Positions 9,929-19,282 of a stretch of 64,000 nucleotides of DNA are shown here, in pieces. Position numbers and translations under genes: made by a program. The notes beneath the pieces are model-generated. The model did not search any database. It was not told where the DNA came from and was given only the letters and a program-made list of their open reading frames with translations. How positions within the stretch are numbered: position 1 is the first letter of the stretch; each line of letters starts with the position of its first letter. The stretch is taken from contig NC_007645.1 of assembly GCF_000012985.1 (NCBI RefSeq), forward strand, positions 5,971,001 through 6,035,000, in the 5' to 3' direction. This stretch comes from Hahella chejuensis KCTC 2396 (GTDB lineage Bacteria > Pseudomonadota > Gammaproteobacteria > Pseudomonadales > Oleiphilaceae).

Positions 9929-10717
9929 ATGTGCCTACTATTTGTCGCTTACCAAGCGAATCCCCGGTTTCCGCTGATTGTCGCCGCCAATCGCGATGAG
10001 TTCTATGCCCGTCCCACCCAACCTCTGACGCAATGGCCTGAACGCCCGCGCATCTATGCGGGACGCGACTTGCAGGAAGGCGGAACCTGGATGGGCGCGA
10101 CGACGAACGGTCGTTTCGCCGCCGTCACCAATCACCGTTCCGGCCCCCGCGAAGCCGCGCAGCTATCCCGAGGGGCCCTGGTCAGGAGCTTTCTGGAATC
10201 GGAATTATCCGTGGGTGACTTCGCCGCCGCCTTGGAACCGACCAGCCAGTCCTACGGCGGCTTTAACTTGATGATGCTTGCAGGCTCCACTCTGGCTTAC
10301 TTCAGTAATCGCAAAGAACCTCAATATCAACGCTTAACGCCAGGGGTGTACGGTTTGAGCAACGGATTATTGAATACGCCATGGCCGAAATTGACCGCGG
10401 GAAAACGCCGGTTCATCTCCGCAATGACAGAGCCGAATCAGGATGAGCTCTGGGCGTTACTGGCGGATGACGCCGCCGCGCCGGACTATCTACTGCCGGA
10501 TACCGGCGTAGGCGTTGAAGCGGAGCGGTTGCTTTCTTCCGCTTTTATTACCTCGAAGGACTACGGCACCCGCAGTAGTACGCTGTTGCTGCATGATGCA
10601 AGCGGCGTCACGCAGATGTGGGAAAAAACATTCGAGAAGGGCGTATATCAAAGTGAGGTCAGTCTTTCTTTTCCTTCTCCTCTCGCCGCTCCCGCAGTTG
10701 CCGGGTCTGACACTTGA
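9929..10717 (+). CDS. NRDE (TANGO2-like) family protein
   Basis: The start at 9929 is preferred because it has a GGAG site 7 bases upstream and gives the family's usual N terminus MCLLFVAYQ; a frame extending 60 bases further upstream is probably not translated. The protein has 262 residues. The signature NRDE occurs as AANRDEFYARPT, and GGTWMGATTNGRFAAVTNHR follows; both are typical of the NRDE/TANGO2 family, an Ntn-hydrolase-like fold of uncertain function (animal TANGO2 is linked to heme or lipid handling). Its last 59 bases overlap the end of the convergent PilZ gene. Confidence 0.85.
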   Translation: MCLLFVAYQANPRFPLIVAANRDEFYARPTQPLTQWPERPRIYAGRDLQEGGTWMGATTNGRFAAVTNHRSGPREAAQLSRGALVRSFLESELSVGDFAAALEPTSQSYGGFNLMMLAGSTLAYFSNRKEPQYQRLTPGVYGLSNGLLNTPWPKLTAGKRRFISAMTEPNQDELWALLADDAAAPDYLLPDTGVGVEAERLLSSAFITSKDYGTRSSTLLLHDASGVTQMWEKTFEKGVYQSEVSLSFPSPLAAPAVAGSDT

Positions 10718-11246
10718 GGACATGCTGAATCAGGATTTCCTGATTCTGCTCTTCAATGTCCGTAAAGTCCGCTCGCAGGATAAAGCCGTCTTTGTCCTCA
10801 TCGTCCGCTCTGGGCTTGTCGCAGGCGATAACGAGCGCACGCAGGGACATGGAGATATTGCTGGGATATAAGATCATATGGAGTTGCAATGTCACGCCGA
10901 CGTCCAGGCGATCATCCACAGGAAAAGCGATTCCGCAGGCGCTGAGATTGACCCGTCTGGCCCGCCGGGGTTCTGACCAGACGCCATCGTTGCGGCTCTC
11001 CAGAGTAAGCGCCAGGTTGATCTTGCGGTTGAACAGCTCAAGCATGTGAGCCAAGCCGGCGTTCGCCGCCCGCATGCTCTCCAGCGCTTTGGAGATATCA
11101 TTCTCCAAAGTCAGCAAAGAAGCCGAACTAACATGGGATGCCGATGACTCTTTCTCCGTGGCCTCCCCTCGCTGCAACACCCGATACGCCAAACCTACTG
11201 TATCGCTAATTCGAAAGAAGCGACGTCTTTCAGCTAACTCAGACAT
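10659..11246 (-). CDS. PilZ-domain protein, probable c-di-GMP receptor
   Basis: The 195-residue protein begins with an arginine-rich RRRFFRISD motif (residues 7-14), matching the RxxxR c-di-GMP contact. A second PilZ motif, NLSACG (NxSxxG), occurs at about residue 107. The two motifs are separated by about 90 residues rather than the usual 20-30, suggesting an inserted helical module (about residues 30-95) or a split PilZ layout. The C terminus is strongly charged. It lies 125 bases downstream of pomB on the same strand, so a role in c-di-GMP control of the flagellar motor is a reasonable inference, not shown. Confidence 0.75.
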   Translation of the reverse strand: MSELAERRRFFRISDTVGLAYRVLQRGEATEKESSASHVSSASLLTLENDISKALESMRAANAGLAHMLELFNRKINLALTLESRNDGVWSEPRRARRVNLSACGIAFPVDDRLDVGVTLQLHMILYPSNISMSLRALVIACDKPRADDEDKDGFILRADFTDIEEQNQEILIQHVLKCQTRQLRERREEKEKKD

Positions 11247-11371
11247 AGATTCTCACCCGCGCTCATACGCCAATATTCTCATGCGCGTCCTGCTACTCTG
11301 CTCCCATCATGTCTCTTTCTATTTATACGCTCTCACCCGGTCTAATGCGAACCGTTCAGCAAGTCGCCAAA

Positions 11372-12352
11372 TCAGAATATTTCGTCCGGAGCCAAGCCTT
11401 GCCATTCCTCAGATTGATCGCTGGGCAGAATACCAGGGGCGACGTCTCTCGCCTTTTGGATCTCTTTCTTGGTCTCATCATCCAGAGGTTGTTGCAATAT
11501 AATTTCCACCCGTCGATTGCGGGCGCGGTTTTCCGCCGAATCGTTCGGCGCCAGGGGCTTGGTATCCGCGTAACCGGCGATGCTGAAACGGGAGGGCTCC
11601 AGTTCTCCCGACTCAAACAATGCATGGGCTACTTCCAGCGCCCGTGCCGCGGAGAGATCCCAGTTGGAACGAAACCGGGCTGTGCGAATGGGAATACTGT
11701 CTGAATGCCCTTCCACGGAGATACTCCCTTCCATGGACTTGAGCAATTCCACCAGCTTGTCTATCACGGGATAAAACTCAGGATTCAAATCCGCGGAGCC
11801 GCTACTGAACGAGCCTTTTTCCTGCACGCGGATGACAATCTTGCGCCCCCGGGTTTCCACTTCCACTTGATTGTTGCGGACTTCCGACTCCAATGCGGAA
11901 GCCAGGGTAATGGCGTCGTTCTCCGTCTCCTCCACCAACATCTTGATCTTTTCCAACACAATGTCGCTAAGTTCTTCTCCTTGAACCTTCGGGCATTCTT
12001 CCTGTAGTGCGTCCGCCACCTGTTGCTCGCAGAGCTGCTCCAGATTGGGCAAATCCATTTCGGTTTGCTGCATGATAGTCTGCAGTGGAGTTGGATCAGG
12101 TTTACCAGGACTGAATTCCTGGGCGATGATGCTGGTCCCTTTGGGAATGCTGTCCACATTGACGATAGCCTGCACGCCGAAGGCTTCCCGCATGGAGCCC
12201 GCCAGCCTCTTGAACTTGAGCGCGTCCATCTCTGAGAAAGACAACAGCAGCACAAAGAAACACATCAGCAAGGACATCAAATCGGCGAATGTCGCCATCC
12301 AGGCGGGCAGCCCGGGAGGACATTCGCATTTTTGCTCTTCTTCGTCACTCAT
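11372..12352 (-). CDS. pomB: Sodium-type flagellar stator protein PomB (MotB family)
   Basis: PomB pairs with PomA to form the ion-conducting stator. The 326-residue protein has a short cytoplasmic N terminus, one membrane helix (about residues 20-42) with the ion-binding aspartate Asp24 in FADLMSLLMCFF, and the plug region. It ends with a peptidoglycan-binding OmpA/MotB domain (about 180-300; GHSDSIPI and NRRVEI motifs). The start resembles Vibrio PomB closely: CECPPGLPAW, then SFSEMD and GTSIIAQEF. That makes a Na+ stator more likely than an H+ MotB, but the coupling ion is inferred. It begins 14 bases after pomA. Confidence 0.93.
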   Translation of the reverse strand: MSDEEEQKCECPPGLPAWMATFADLMSLLMCFFVLLLSFSEMDALKFKRLAGSMREAFGVQAIVNVDSIPKGTSIIAQEFSPGKPDPTPLQTIMQQTEMDLPNLEQLCEQQVADALQEECPKVQGEELSDIVLEKIKMLVEETENDAITLASALESEVRNNQVEVETRGRKIVIRVQEKGSFSSGSADLNPEFYPVIDKLVELLKSMEGSISVEGHSDSIPIRTARFRSNWDLSAARALEVAHALFESGELEPSRFSIAGYADTKPLAPNDSAENRARNRRVEIILQQPLDDETKKEIQKARDVAPGILPSDQSEEWQGLAPDEIF

Positions 12353-12366
12353 TGGCGCAACTCCCG

Positions 12367-13125
12367 TCAGGCTTCTTCAGTCTGACGTTTACCTTCAGGC
12401 AGATAGGTGCGCAGCATGGTTTCAATCACACGTGGGTTCTGTCCCGCCTGAATCGCCAATAGAGCGTCGATGATCATGGATTTGATCTGCTCTTCCTCTC
12501 CCATTCTCAGTTTCAATTTATCCGCCACCGGAATAGCTATCATATTCGCCAACATGGCGCCATATAACGTGGTCAGCAGCGCCACAGCCATCGCAGGTCC
12601 AATGGACTTTGGATCATCCATATTCGACAGCATCGCCACCAGACCGATCAGCGTCCCTATCATACCCATTGCGGGAGCAACATCTCCCATTGCTCCGAAC
12701 ACGGAAGATCCTTGCTTGTGTCTGTCTACAGTGAGATTACGGTCCTTGGTCAGCAGCGCTTTGACGACATCGCCGTCATGGCCGTCAATCAACAGCTGTA
12801 TTCCTTTAGACAGGAATGCGTTGGGAATTTCTTTACCTTCCAGGGAGAGCAGGCCGCCTTTTCTGGCTGCATCAGCCAGCTCAACGACCTGTTCAATTAA
12901 TTCTTCGGGCTTATCCAGCTTGAACATAAAGGCCTTGGCCGCCACCTTGCCAGCGCTCAGGAACTGACCGAGAGAGAACTTCATCAAAACAACCAAGAGT
13001 GTGCCGCCAAATACGATAAGCAGCGACGGCACATCAACAAACATTCCAATTGAGCCGCCTAACATCATCGCCATCGTAACGATAGCCAAACCGCCAATGA
13101 GGCCCAAAAGCGTAGCTAAATCCAC
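12367..13125 (-). CDS. pomA: Sodium-type flagellar stator protein PomA (MotA family)
   Basis: PomA is the four-helix stator subunit that transmits torque to FliG. The 252-residue protein begins MDLATLLGLIGG and has paired helices near the N terminus and again at about residues 145-200, with GDVAPAMGMIGTLIGLVAML and the conserved proline segments. The large cytoplasmic loop between helices 2 and 3 contains the charged torque region. Similarity to Vibrio PomA extends nearly end to end. Translation starts at a GTG (13125) with AGGAG 7 bases upstream. It is the first gene of a pomA-pomB(-PilZ) unit. Confidence 0.94.
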   Translation of the reverse strand: MDLATLLGLIGGLAIVTMAMMLGGSIGMFVDVPSLLIVFGGTLLVVLMKFSLGQFLSAGKVAAKAFMFKLDKPEELIEQVVELADAARKGGLLSLEGKEIPNAFLSKGIQLLIDGHDGDVVKALLTKDRNLTVDRHKQGSSVFGAMGDVAPAMGMIGTLIGLVAMLSNMDDPKSIGPAMAVALLTTLYGAMLANMIAIPVADKLKLRMGEEEQIKSMIIDALLAIQAGQNPRVIETMLRTYLPEGKRQTEEA

Positions 13126-13371
13126 AAAGCGCTCCTTTACGGGTGGACAGTACAGAATAAACCCAGAGGACGCCGACGCAAGAACAGGCCGCGCCGGGCT
13201 TCCCCAAAAGTATAGACAGGGAATTTAAAAACTGCTGACTTATCCGGGTGTTAGTTTGGTGAAGGAGACGCCTGTCAAGCGGAGCCCGGCTGAATTTTAA
13301 CGGCGACAGATTGACCCTGACGACGCTCTCAGGTAGGGTGGCTCTGCGCTAAAACCCGGCATAAGAATACG

Positions 13372-13650
13372 ATGACTGAAAAAAACGCCAACTCTGATGT
13401 CAGCCAGTCCGCCAGCGGCTCCACACCCGATTTTGAAGATGCGTTACAGCGTCTGGAAACCCTGGTGAGAAAGCTGGAGCAAGGCGATCTTAAACTGGAA
13501 GAAGCTCTGGTCGCTTTTGAAGAAGGCGTCCAACTCACTCGCCATTGCCAAACCGCCTTGCAAACTGCGGAACAAAAGGTTCAACAGTTAATTGAAGAGC
13601 GCGGAACCCCGCTAACCAAGCCTTTTGACCAGAATGACGCCGAAGACTGA
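13372..13650 (+). CDS. xseB: Exodeoxyribonuclease VII small subunit
   Basis: XseB binds the XseA catalytic subunit in the large exonuclease VII complex that degrades single-stranded DNA. The protein has 92 residues. The conserved core FEDALQRLETLVRKLEQGDL, then LEEALVAFEEGVQLTR, predicts the two-helix hairpin of the family. An acidic C-terminal tail follows. The 3' end overlaps ispA by 17 bases, the usual xseB-ispA-dxs order. xseA is not in the window. Confidence 0.95.
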   Translation: MTEKNANSDVSQSASGSTPDFEDALQRLETLVRKLEQGDLKLEEALVAFEEGVQLTRHCQTALQTAEQKVQQLIEERGTPLTKPFDQNDAED

Positions 13651-14533
13651 TTCTCTCGACGATTTTTTCCAGCGTAACCGCGCCCAAATTGACCAAGCCC
13701 TAGCCAATCTGCTTCCCGAGCCGGAAGGCCCCAAGGCCAGGCTGAATGAGGCCATGGGGTATTGCGTGCTTAACGGCGGCAAACGAGTGCGTCCTTTATT
13801 GCTGCTCGCCACTACGGAAGCCCTGGGCGGCGATCTGCAACAGGCGCTGCCCGCCTGCTGCGCGGTAGAACTGATCCACGCTTACTCTTTGGTGCATGAC
13901 GACTTGCCCGCTATGGATGACGACTCCCTGCGCCGGGGCAAACCCACCTGTCATATCGCTTATGATGAAGCCACCGCCATCCTGGTCGGGGATGGCCTGC
14001 AAACTCTGGCGTTCAGCGCTTTAACCGAATCCTCCGGCGCCTCAGCGGAAAGCGTGCTGCAAATGGTGCGGGAACTCGCTCGCGCCAGCGGACATCAGGG
14101 CATGGTAGGCGGACAGGCTATCGATATTTACTCAGAAGGCCATACGCTCAAGCTTGAAGAGTTGGAGCGCATGCATTTAGAAAAAACCGGCGCGCTGATT
14201 GAAGCCAGCATCGTACTGGGCGCCTTGGCCAGCGGACGGGCTGACGCTGAATGCATAGAAGGCTTACGCCGTTTCGCTCGCGCTATTGGTTTGGCGTTCC
14301 AGGTCCGTGACGACATCATAGATGTAGAAAGCGACACCAGTGTGCTGGGCAAAACCGCCGGGAAGGACGCCGAGCGCAACAAACCTACGTACACGTCACT
14401 ATTGGGCCTTGAACAAGCGAAGCTAAAAGCGCTCCAACTGCATAACGAAGCTCTCAGCCAGTTGCAGGCGTTGGGATTACAGAACTCCCGGTTGCAGGAT
14501 CTTGCCAGCTTCATGATAGAGCGCACGCATTGA
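13634..14533 (+). CDS. ispA: Farnesyl diphosphate synthase (polyprenyl synthetase)
   Basis: IspA condenses dimethylallyl diphosphate with two isopentenyl diphosphates to farnesyl diphosphate, the precursor of undecaprenyl phosphate and quinone tails. The ATG at 13634 gives 299 residues (E. coli 299); an in-frame TTG three codons upstream is less likely. The first aspartate-rich motif is DDLPAMDDD (about residues 84-92) and the second is DDIIDVESD (about 225). GGKRVRPLL is the IPP-binding motif. It overlaps xseB and precedes dxs, so isoprenoid supply genes are grouped. Confidence 0.95.
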   Translation: MTPKTDSLDDFFQRNRAQIDQALANLLPEPEGPKARLNEAMGYCVLNGGKRVRPLLLLATTEALGGDLQQALPACCAVELIHAYSLVHDDLPAMDDDSLRRGKPTCHIAYDEATAILVGDGLQTLAFSALTESSGASAESVLQMVRELARASGHQGMVGGQAIDIYSEGHTLKLEELERMHLEKTGALIEASIVLGALASGRADAECIEGLRRFARAIGLAFQVRDDIIDVESDTSVLGKTAGKDAERNKPTYTSLLGLEQAKLKALQLHNEALSQLQALGLQNSRLQDLASFMIERTH

Positions 14534-14569
14534 TCGCCAATTGCCCGTGTTCTCCAACCCAACATCGCT

Positions 14570-14605
14570 TATAATGGCCGATTGCTTTTATAGGCAATTT
14601 TTTTT
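14570..14605 (+). promoter_or_regulatory. Consensus -10 box and hairpin with T-run between ispA and dxs
   Basis: A perfect TATAAT lies at 14570-14575, but no convincing -35 box is seen at the right distance. It is followed by a short 5-bp stem (14581-14585 with 14594-14598) and eight Ts. The site could be a weak ispA terminator, a dxs promoter, or both. Either reading is tentative. Confidence 0.35.
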
Positions 14606-14666
14606 GCGTCCGAGGCTTATGATCCGGCGGCTAATCCCTTAGAACCGAGCGACTACAACTGCAAGA

Positions 14667-16598
14667 ATGCAAAAACCATACGTATTTCAAGAAATTCCAG
14701 TGCATCGGCCCAATACGCCGTTGCTCGACAAAATCGACTCTCCGGCCCAGCTGCGCCTTCTCAATGAAGCCGAACTCCTGCAGTTGGCGCACGAACTACG
14801 TGCATTTTTGCTGTACAGCGTAGGCCAATCCGGCGGCCACTTTGGCGCGGGCCTGGGTGTAGTGGAGTTAACCGTAGCTTTGCACTACGCCTTCAACACA
14901 CCGGAGGACCGACTGGTTTGGGATGTGGGGCATCAAGCTTATCCCCACAAAATTCTTACCGGCCGCCGTGAGCAAATGCTCACTATTCGGCAAAAGGACG
15001 GTCTCGCCGCTTTTCCCCGCCGCGAGGAAAGCCCTTACGATACCTTTGGCGTCGGCCACTCCAGCACCTCCATCAGCGCCGCGCTGGGCATGGCTATCGC
15101 CGCCCGCTTGCAGAACCAGCCGCGAAAAGCCATCGCTGTTATCGGCGACGGCGCCATGACCGCTGGTATGGCGTTCGAAGCCTTGAATCACGCCGCCGAC
15201 ACCAAGGCGGACCTGCTGGTGATTCTGAACGACAATGACATGTCTATTTCTCGCAATGTCGGCGGTTTATCCAACTACTTCGCCCGCCTTCTGGCGAGCA
15301 AGACCTACAACCAGATGCGCGACAGCGGCAAGCGCGTCCTGCAGGGAGCGCCAAGCCTCATGGAGCTGGCGCGCAAGACGGAAGAACACTTCAAAGGCAT
15401 GGTCGCTCCCGGCACCCTGTTCGAAGAGTTGGGCTTCAACTACATCGGCCCCATTGACGGCCACGATTTGCCTCGTTTGGTTGAGACCCTGAACAACATC
15501 AAGGAGCTGAACGGACCGCAGTTCCTGCATGTCGTCACGAAAAAGGGCAAAGGCTTCGCCCATGCGGAAAGCGACCCAATAGGCTATCACGCCATCAATA
15601 AAATTGAACCCAAGCCCAAGGTGCAAGACACCGCCAAAGCGCCTAAAAAGCCGCGTTACTCCAATATTTTTGGTCAGTGGTTGTGCGACATGGCGGAACA
15701 GGACGCCAGCTTAGTAGGCATCACTCCCGCCATGTGTGAGGGCTCCGATCTTATTGAGTTTTCCAAACGTTTTCCGGAGCGTTATTACGATGTCGCCATC
15801 GCAGAGCAGCATGCAGTGACATTAGCTGCAGGCCTGGCCTGCGATGGCGCCAAGCCGGTAGTGGCTATTTACTCCACTTTCCTTCAGCGGGCGTATGATC
15901 AACTCATCCACGATGTCGCAATCCAGAACCTGGATGTGCTTTTCGCCATCGACCGTGCTGGCCTGGTCGGCGAAGACGGTCCTACCCATGCAGGCAGTTT
16001 CGATCTTACCTTTCTGCGCTGCATCCCCAATATGCTGATCATGGCGCCTTCGGATGAAGATGAAACCCGTAAAATGCTAACCACGGGATACCAATACACA
16101 GGCCCTGCTGCAGTCCGCTACCCAAGAGGCAACGGACCAGGCGCCGACATCAGCCCAGGATTGGAATCCTTGGAGATTGGGAAAGCCAACCTGCGCCGCC
16201 GCGGCGCGCAGACTGTCATTTTGAACTTCGGCGCCTTGTTGCCTGCGGCCTTGGGCGTGGCGGAAGAGAGTAATTTCACCGTCGTAGATATGCGATTCAT
16301 CAAGCCCCTGGATCAAAATATGATTCTGGAAATGGCGGGAAGTCATGACCTTCTGGTGACGCTGGAGGAGAACTGCATACTTGGCGGCGCGGGTAGCGGC
16401 GTGATTGAATTTCTCGCTTCCCAGGGCATCGCCATGCCCGTGTTGCAACTGGGTCTTCCTGATGAATTCATCGAACACGGCAAGCCAGCCGAACTGCATA
16501 AAGAAGTCGGTTTGGACGCCCAAGGCATCGCCAACGCAATCAAAAAGCGCCTAAAGAGTTTGAACCTGGCGTCGCCCAAGACCGGCACTAGCGCCTGA
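14667..16598 (+). CDS. dxs: 1-deoxy-D-xylulose-5-phosphate synthase
   Basis: Dxs condenses pyruvate and glyceraldehyde-3-phosphate to DXP with thiamine diphosphate, the first step of the MEP isoprenoid pathway and a branch to thiamine and pyridoxal. The 643 residues show three transketolase-like parts: an N-terminal TPP domain with [12 protein letters not shown] and the motif [17 protein letters not shown] (about 155-170), a pyrimidine domain with [13 protein letters not shown], and a C-terminal transketolase domain. Its length is slightly above E. coli (620) through a longer N terminus and tail. It ends at a strong bidirectional hairpin shared with ribA. Confidence 0.97.
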   Translation: MQKPYVFQEIPVHRPNTPLLDKIDSPAQLRLLNEAELLQLAHELRAFLLYSVGQSGGHFGAGLGVVELTVALHYAFNTPEDRLVWDVGHQAYPHKILTGRREQMLTIRQKDGLAAFPRREESPYDTFGVGHSSTSISAALGMAIAARLQNQPRKAIAVIGDGAMTAGMAFEALNHAADTKADLLVILNDNDMSISRNVGGLSNYFARLLASKTYNQMRDSGKRVLQGAPSLMELARKTEEHFKGMVAPGTLFEELGFNYIGPIDGHDLPRLVETLNNIKELNGPQFLHVVTKKGKGFAHAESDPIGYHAINKIEPKPKVQDTAKAPKKPRYSNIFGQWLCDMAEQDASLVGITPAMCEGSDLIEFSKRFPERYYDVAIAEQHAVTLAAGLACDGAKPVVAIYSTFLQRAYDQLIHDVAIQNLDVLFAIDRAGLVGEDGPTHAGSFDLTFLRCIPNMLIMAPSDEDETRKMLTTGYQYTGPAAVRYPRGNGPGADISPGLESLEIGKANLRRRGAQTVILNFGALLPAALGVAEESNFTVVDMRFIKPLDQNMILEMAGSHDLLVTLEENCILGGAGSGVIEFLASQGIAMPVLQLGLPDEFIEHGKPAELHKEVGLDAQGIANAIKKRLKSLNLASPKTGTSA

Positions 16599-16604
16599 AA
16601 ACGC

Positions 16605-16631
16605 AAACGGGGCGCAGTTTGCGCCCCGTTT
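16605..16631. terminator. Bidirectional intrinsic terminator between dxs and ribA
   Basis: A perfect 12-bp stem (16605-16616 with 16620-16631) encloses a 3-base loop. The stem starts 7 bases after the dxs stop. A-rich and T-rich flanks on its two sides suit termination of dxs (plus) and, about 50 bases from its stop, ribA (minus). Confidence 0.8.
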
Positions 16632-16678
16632 AACCTTTCCCAGGACAATCCTGAGTTCTGTTTTAATTCTCGACTCTA

Positions 16679-17302
16679 TTACTTCGCAGCGACAACATAA
16701 TCATCGTCTTGGTGTGTCGTCAGCAAATGCCCCAACTTGCCAGCTTTAGTGGCCAGGTAGTTGCGATTATGAGGATTTCTCCCCACTTCCAGAGGCACTC
16801 TTTCAACGACCTCAATACCCAGCTTCGTCAGTGAATCAACTTTGCGCGGGTTATTCGTCATCAAACGAATACGACTGATGCCCAAGTGGTACAACATGGG
16901 TTTACACATACTATAGTCGCGCATATCCGCCGCAAACCCCAGCTGCTCATTGGCTTCCACCGTATCAGCGCCCTGATCCTGCAGATTGTAGGCGCGAATT
17001 TTATTCAATAAGCCAATGCCACGGCCTTCCTGACGCAGATATAACAGAATTCCGCGTCCTTCCGCTGCAATGCTGCGCAAAGCCTCATCTAACTGGTAGC
17101 CGCAATCGCAACGCATGCTGAACAACGCGTCTCCGGTCAGGCACTCGGAATGCGTGCGCGCCAGCACCGACGCTCCGTCGCCAATGTCTCCCAATGTCAG
17201 GGCTATATGTTCTTTTTGCGTACCCACTTCCTGAAATCCGTGCATGTCGAATACACCAAAAGGAGTTGGCAGTTTGCAACTGGCGACATAGGTGACAGAC
17301 AC
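16679..17302 (-). CDS. ribA: GTP cyclohydrolase II
   Basis: RibA opens the imidazole ring of GTP to give the diaminopyrimidine that begins riboflavin synthesis. The 207-residue single-domain form (no RibB fusion) shows the zinc site cysteines in [16 protein letters not shown] (Cys at about 55, 66, 68), and [20 protein letters not shown], the GTP-binding and catalytic segment. MTNNPRK is the late conserved motif. No FMN riboswitch is seen upstream. It lies downstream of moaA, about 130 bases away, and is probably transcribed separately. Confidence 0.96.
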   Translation of the reverse strand: MSVTYVASCKLPTPFGVFDMHGFQEVGTQKEHIALTLGDIGDGASVLARTHSECLTGDALFSMRCDCGYQLDEALRSIAAEGRGILLYLRQEGRGIGLLNKIRAYNLQDQGADTVEANEQLGFAADMRDYSMCKPMLYHLGISRIRLMTNNPRKVDSLTKLGIEVVERVPLEVGRNPHNRNYLATKAGKLGHLLTTHQDDDYVVAAK

Positions 17303-17434
17303 TCGATACTCTCTCTAAAACTTGGCGGGGCGGAAATTCTATCAGATGCGTCGTCCCACCCCAACACTTAGACTCATGGGCGCAACCTATGGCGTCAATA
17401 AGTTACGCTAATGGTTCGCCACACAGGACTGGCG

Positions 17435-18421
17435 TCAACCGCCAGTCATATTCATAAAGCGTACGATCTGAGGTTCTTCTTCAAGATCAAAGTAGTGCCG
17501 CTCCGGCTTAATCGCCATCGCGTCGACGATTGCCTGCCGTAACTGTTCGGGTCTGCCGCGCAATACTTCACGCAAATCGACGGAATGCTCATTACCCAGG
17601 CACAACAGCAAGCGCCCTTCCACCGTCACTCGCACCCGGTTGCATAAATGGCAGAAGTTATGGCTATGAGGAGAAATAAAGCCAATTCTGGATGCGCTGT
17701 CGGACATTCGGTAGTAACGAGAAGGGCCCCCTGTATTCTCACTGCAGGGAAGCAATTCGTAATCCAGACTTATGCGCTCACGTAATTCAGCACTGGAGAC
17801 AAATGAAAGTTGTCGATTATGCTCAGTGATTGCGCCCAGCGGCATTTCTTCAATAAAAGAAATGTCCAGCTTCTGCGCTCGCGCATATCGCACCAGGTCC
17901 ATGACCTCGTCTTCATTTCGCCCGCGCAAAACCACTGCGTTAAGCTTGATTCTCTCTATGCCGGCGGTTTTGGCGGCTTCAATTCCCGCCAACACCTGCT
18001 GCAGGTCCCCGGTGCGGGTCAATTCCTTGAAACGATCGGCATTGAGGCTGTCGAGGCTGACGTTAATGCGCTTGACGCCGGCTTTACGCAGGTCCTTCGC
18101 CATTCTGACCAGCTGAGAACCATTGGTGGTCAGGGTTAGCTCATGCAGTCCCTGCAAGCGCCCAAGTTTATCCACCAGCTCCAAGATATTTCGACGTACA
18201 AGCGGCTCTCCTCCCGTCAGCCGTAGTTTGTGAACGCCAAGCTCGACAAAAGCCTTGCCGACTTCATAGAGTTCTTCCAACGAAAGGATTTGCTCACGGG
18301 GAAGGAAGGTCATGTCCTCCGCCATGCAATACACACAACGGAAGTCACAGCGGTCGGTTACAGACAGCCGCACGTAATTTACTTCACGGCCAAATCGGTC
18401 AATCAGGCGGGCTGAAGACAT
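17435..18421 (-). CDS. moaA: GTP 3',8-cyclase (molybdenum cofactor synthesis)
   Basis: MoaA is a radical-SAM enzyme that cyclises GTP as the first step toward cyclic pyranopterin monophosphate. The ATG at 18421 gives 328 residues and the usual N terminus leading to [15 protein letters not shown], with the SAM cluster cysteines in CDFRCVYC. The second C-terminal 4Fe-4S site appears as [11 protein letters not shown] plus LLLCLG. The protein ends in the conserved Gly-Gly tail MTGG. It is preceded by moaD and moaC on the same strand with a gap of about 105 bases to moaD. Confidence 0.96.
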   Translation of the reverse strand: MSSARLIDRFGREVNYVRLSVTDRCDFRCVYCMAEDMTFLPREQILSLEELYEVGKAFVELGVHKLRLTGGEPLVRRNILELVDKLGRLQGLHELTLTTNGSQLVRMAKDLRKAGVKRINVSLDSLNADRFKELTRTGDLQQVLAGIEAAKTAGIERIKLNAVVLRGRNEDEVMDLVRYARAQKLDISFIEEMPLGAITEHNRQLSFVSSAELRERISLDYELLPCSENTGGPSRYYRMSDSASRIGFISPHSHNFCHLCNRVRVTVEGRLLLCLGNEHSVDLREVLRGRPEQLRQAIVDAMAIKPERHYFDLEEEPQIVRFMNMTGG

Positions 18422-18526
18422 AGCGAGACGACTCCCCCTCAATAACTACTAACTCCATTTATACGCCACCTTCTTTGCCGAAACAAACCCGGCCCAAGCT
18501 GGCGACGAACTACTAACGACGCGCCC

Positions 18527-18778
18527 TCACCCGCCGGTTACTGGCGGAAAGAATGCAACTTCATCGCCATCCACAACAGTCGCAGTCAGCGGCGCCATTT
18601 CTTGGTTAATCGCCGCCAGGACATTTCCCTGCTTCAATGCGGACTCTGCACTCGGCAGCTCCGCTATTACTGCATCCAACAACGCGGCCACACTGCTTTC
18701 CGCCCCCAACGCAGGAAGCTCCATCTCAGTACAACCAACCTGTTCCCGCAGTTTCGCGAAAAACAATACCTTAATCAT
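18527..18778 (-). CDS. moaD: Molybdopterin synthase sulfur carrier subunit
   Basis: MoaD is the small ubiquitin-like sulfur carrier that, as a C-terminal thiocarboxylate, donates sulfur to the pterin within molybdopterin synthase. The 83-residue protein begins MIKVLFFAKLREQVG and ends with the obligatory double glycine in FFPPVTGG. It starts 3 bases after the moaC stop, so the two are translationally linked. Its usual partner moaE does not follow; the next gene is moaA. Confidence 0.94.
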   Translation of the reverse strand: MIKVLFFAKLREQVGCTEMELPALGAESSVAALLDAVIAELPSAESALKQGNVLAAINQEMAPLTATVVDGDEVAFFPPVTGG

Positions 18779-18781
18779 TGC

Positions 18782-19261
18782 TTACTCCTGAACCTGCCAA
18801 TGCCCGCTGCGTCCGCCCTGTTTCTCCAGCAAACGCACTGATTCAATCACCATCCCTTTATCCACGGCTTTGCACATGTCATAAAGGGTTAACGCAGCCA
18901 CGCTGGCGGCTGTCAGCGCCTCCATCTCCACACCAGTCTTCGCATCAAGCTTACATATCGCTTCAATGCGTACGACAGAAGCGTTTGCATCCGCTTCCAG
19001 ATTTACTTTCACTGAAGTCAGATTAAGACTGTGGCAGAGAGGAATCAGGTCAGAGGTTTTTTTCGCGGCCTGGATACCGGCGATGCGAGCAACGGCGAAG
19101 ACATCGCCTTTCTTGTGGCGACCTTCGGTAATCATGGCCAGAGTTTCCGGCTGCATACGAATTAATGCTTCCGCACGCGCCACCCGGGTGGTCGTCTCCT
19201 TATCGGAAACGTCCACCATGTGCGCTGCGCCCTTGTCATCAAGATGGGTGAGTTCAGCCAT
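18782..19261 (-). CDS. moaC: Cyclic pyranopterin monophosphate synthase
   Basis: MoaC works after MoaA to form cyclic pyranopterin monophosphate. The ATG at 19261, with GAGGAG five bases upstream, gives 159 residues, close to E. coli (161); an in-frame GTG two codons earlier is less likely. Conserved segments are [18 protein letters not shown] near the N terminus and the active-site stretch [13 protein letters not shown]. The later [27 protein letters not shown] is the family signature. The gene lies 21 bases after mutT, continuing the secA-argJ-mutT strand. Confidence 0.96.
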   Translation of the reverse strand: MAELTHLDDKGAAHMVDVSDKETTTRVARAEALIRMQPETLAMITEGRHKKGDVFAVARIAGIQAAKKTSDLIPLCHSLNLTSVKVNLEADANASVVRIEAICKLDAKTGVEMEALTAASVAALTLYDMCKAVDKGMVIESVRLLEKQGGRSGHWQVQE

Positions 19262-19282
19262 CCGCACTCCTCACTCAGGTCA

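Noticed and set aside
17303..17434. FMN riboswitch upstream of ribA, or a Moco riboswitch near moaA
   Set aside because: The spacers are too short or lack the conserved elements; none was recognised.
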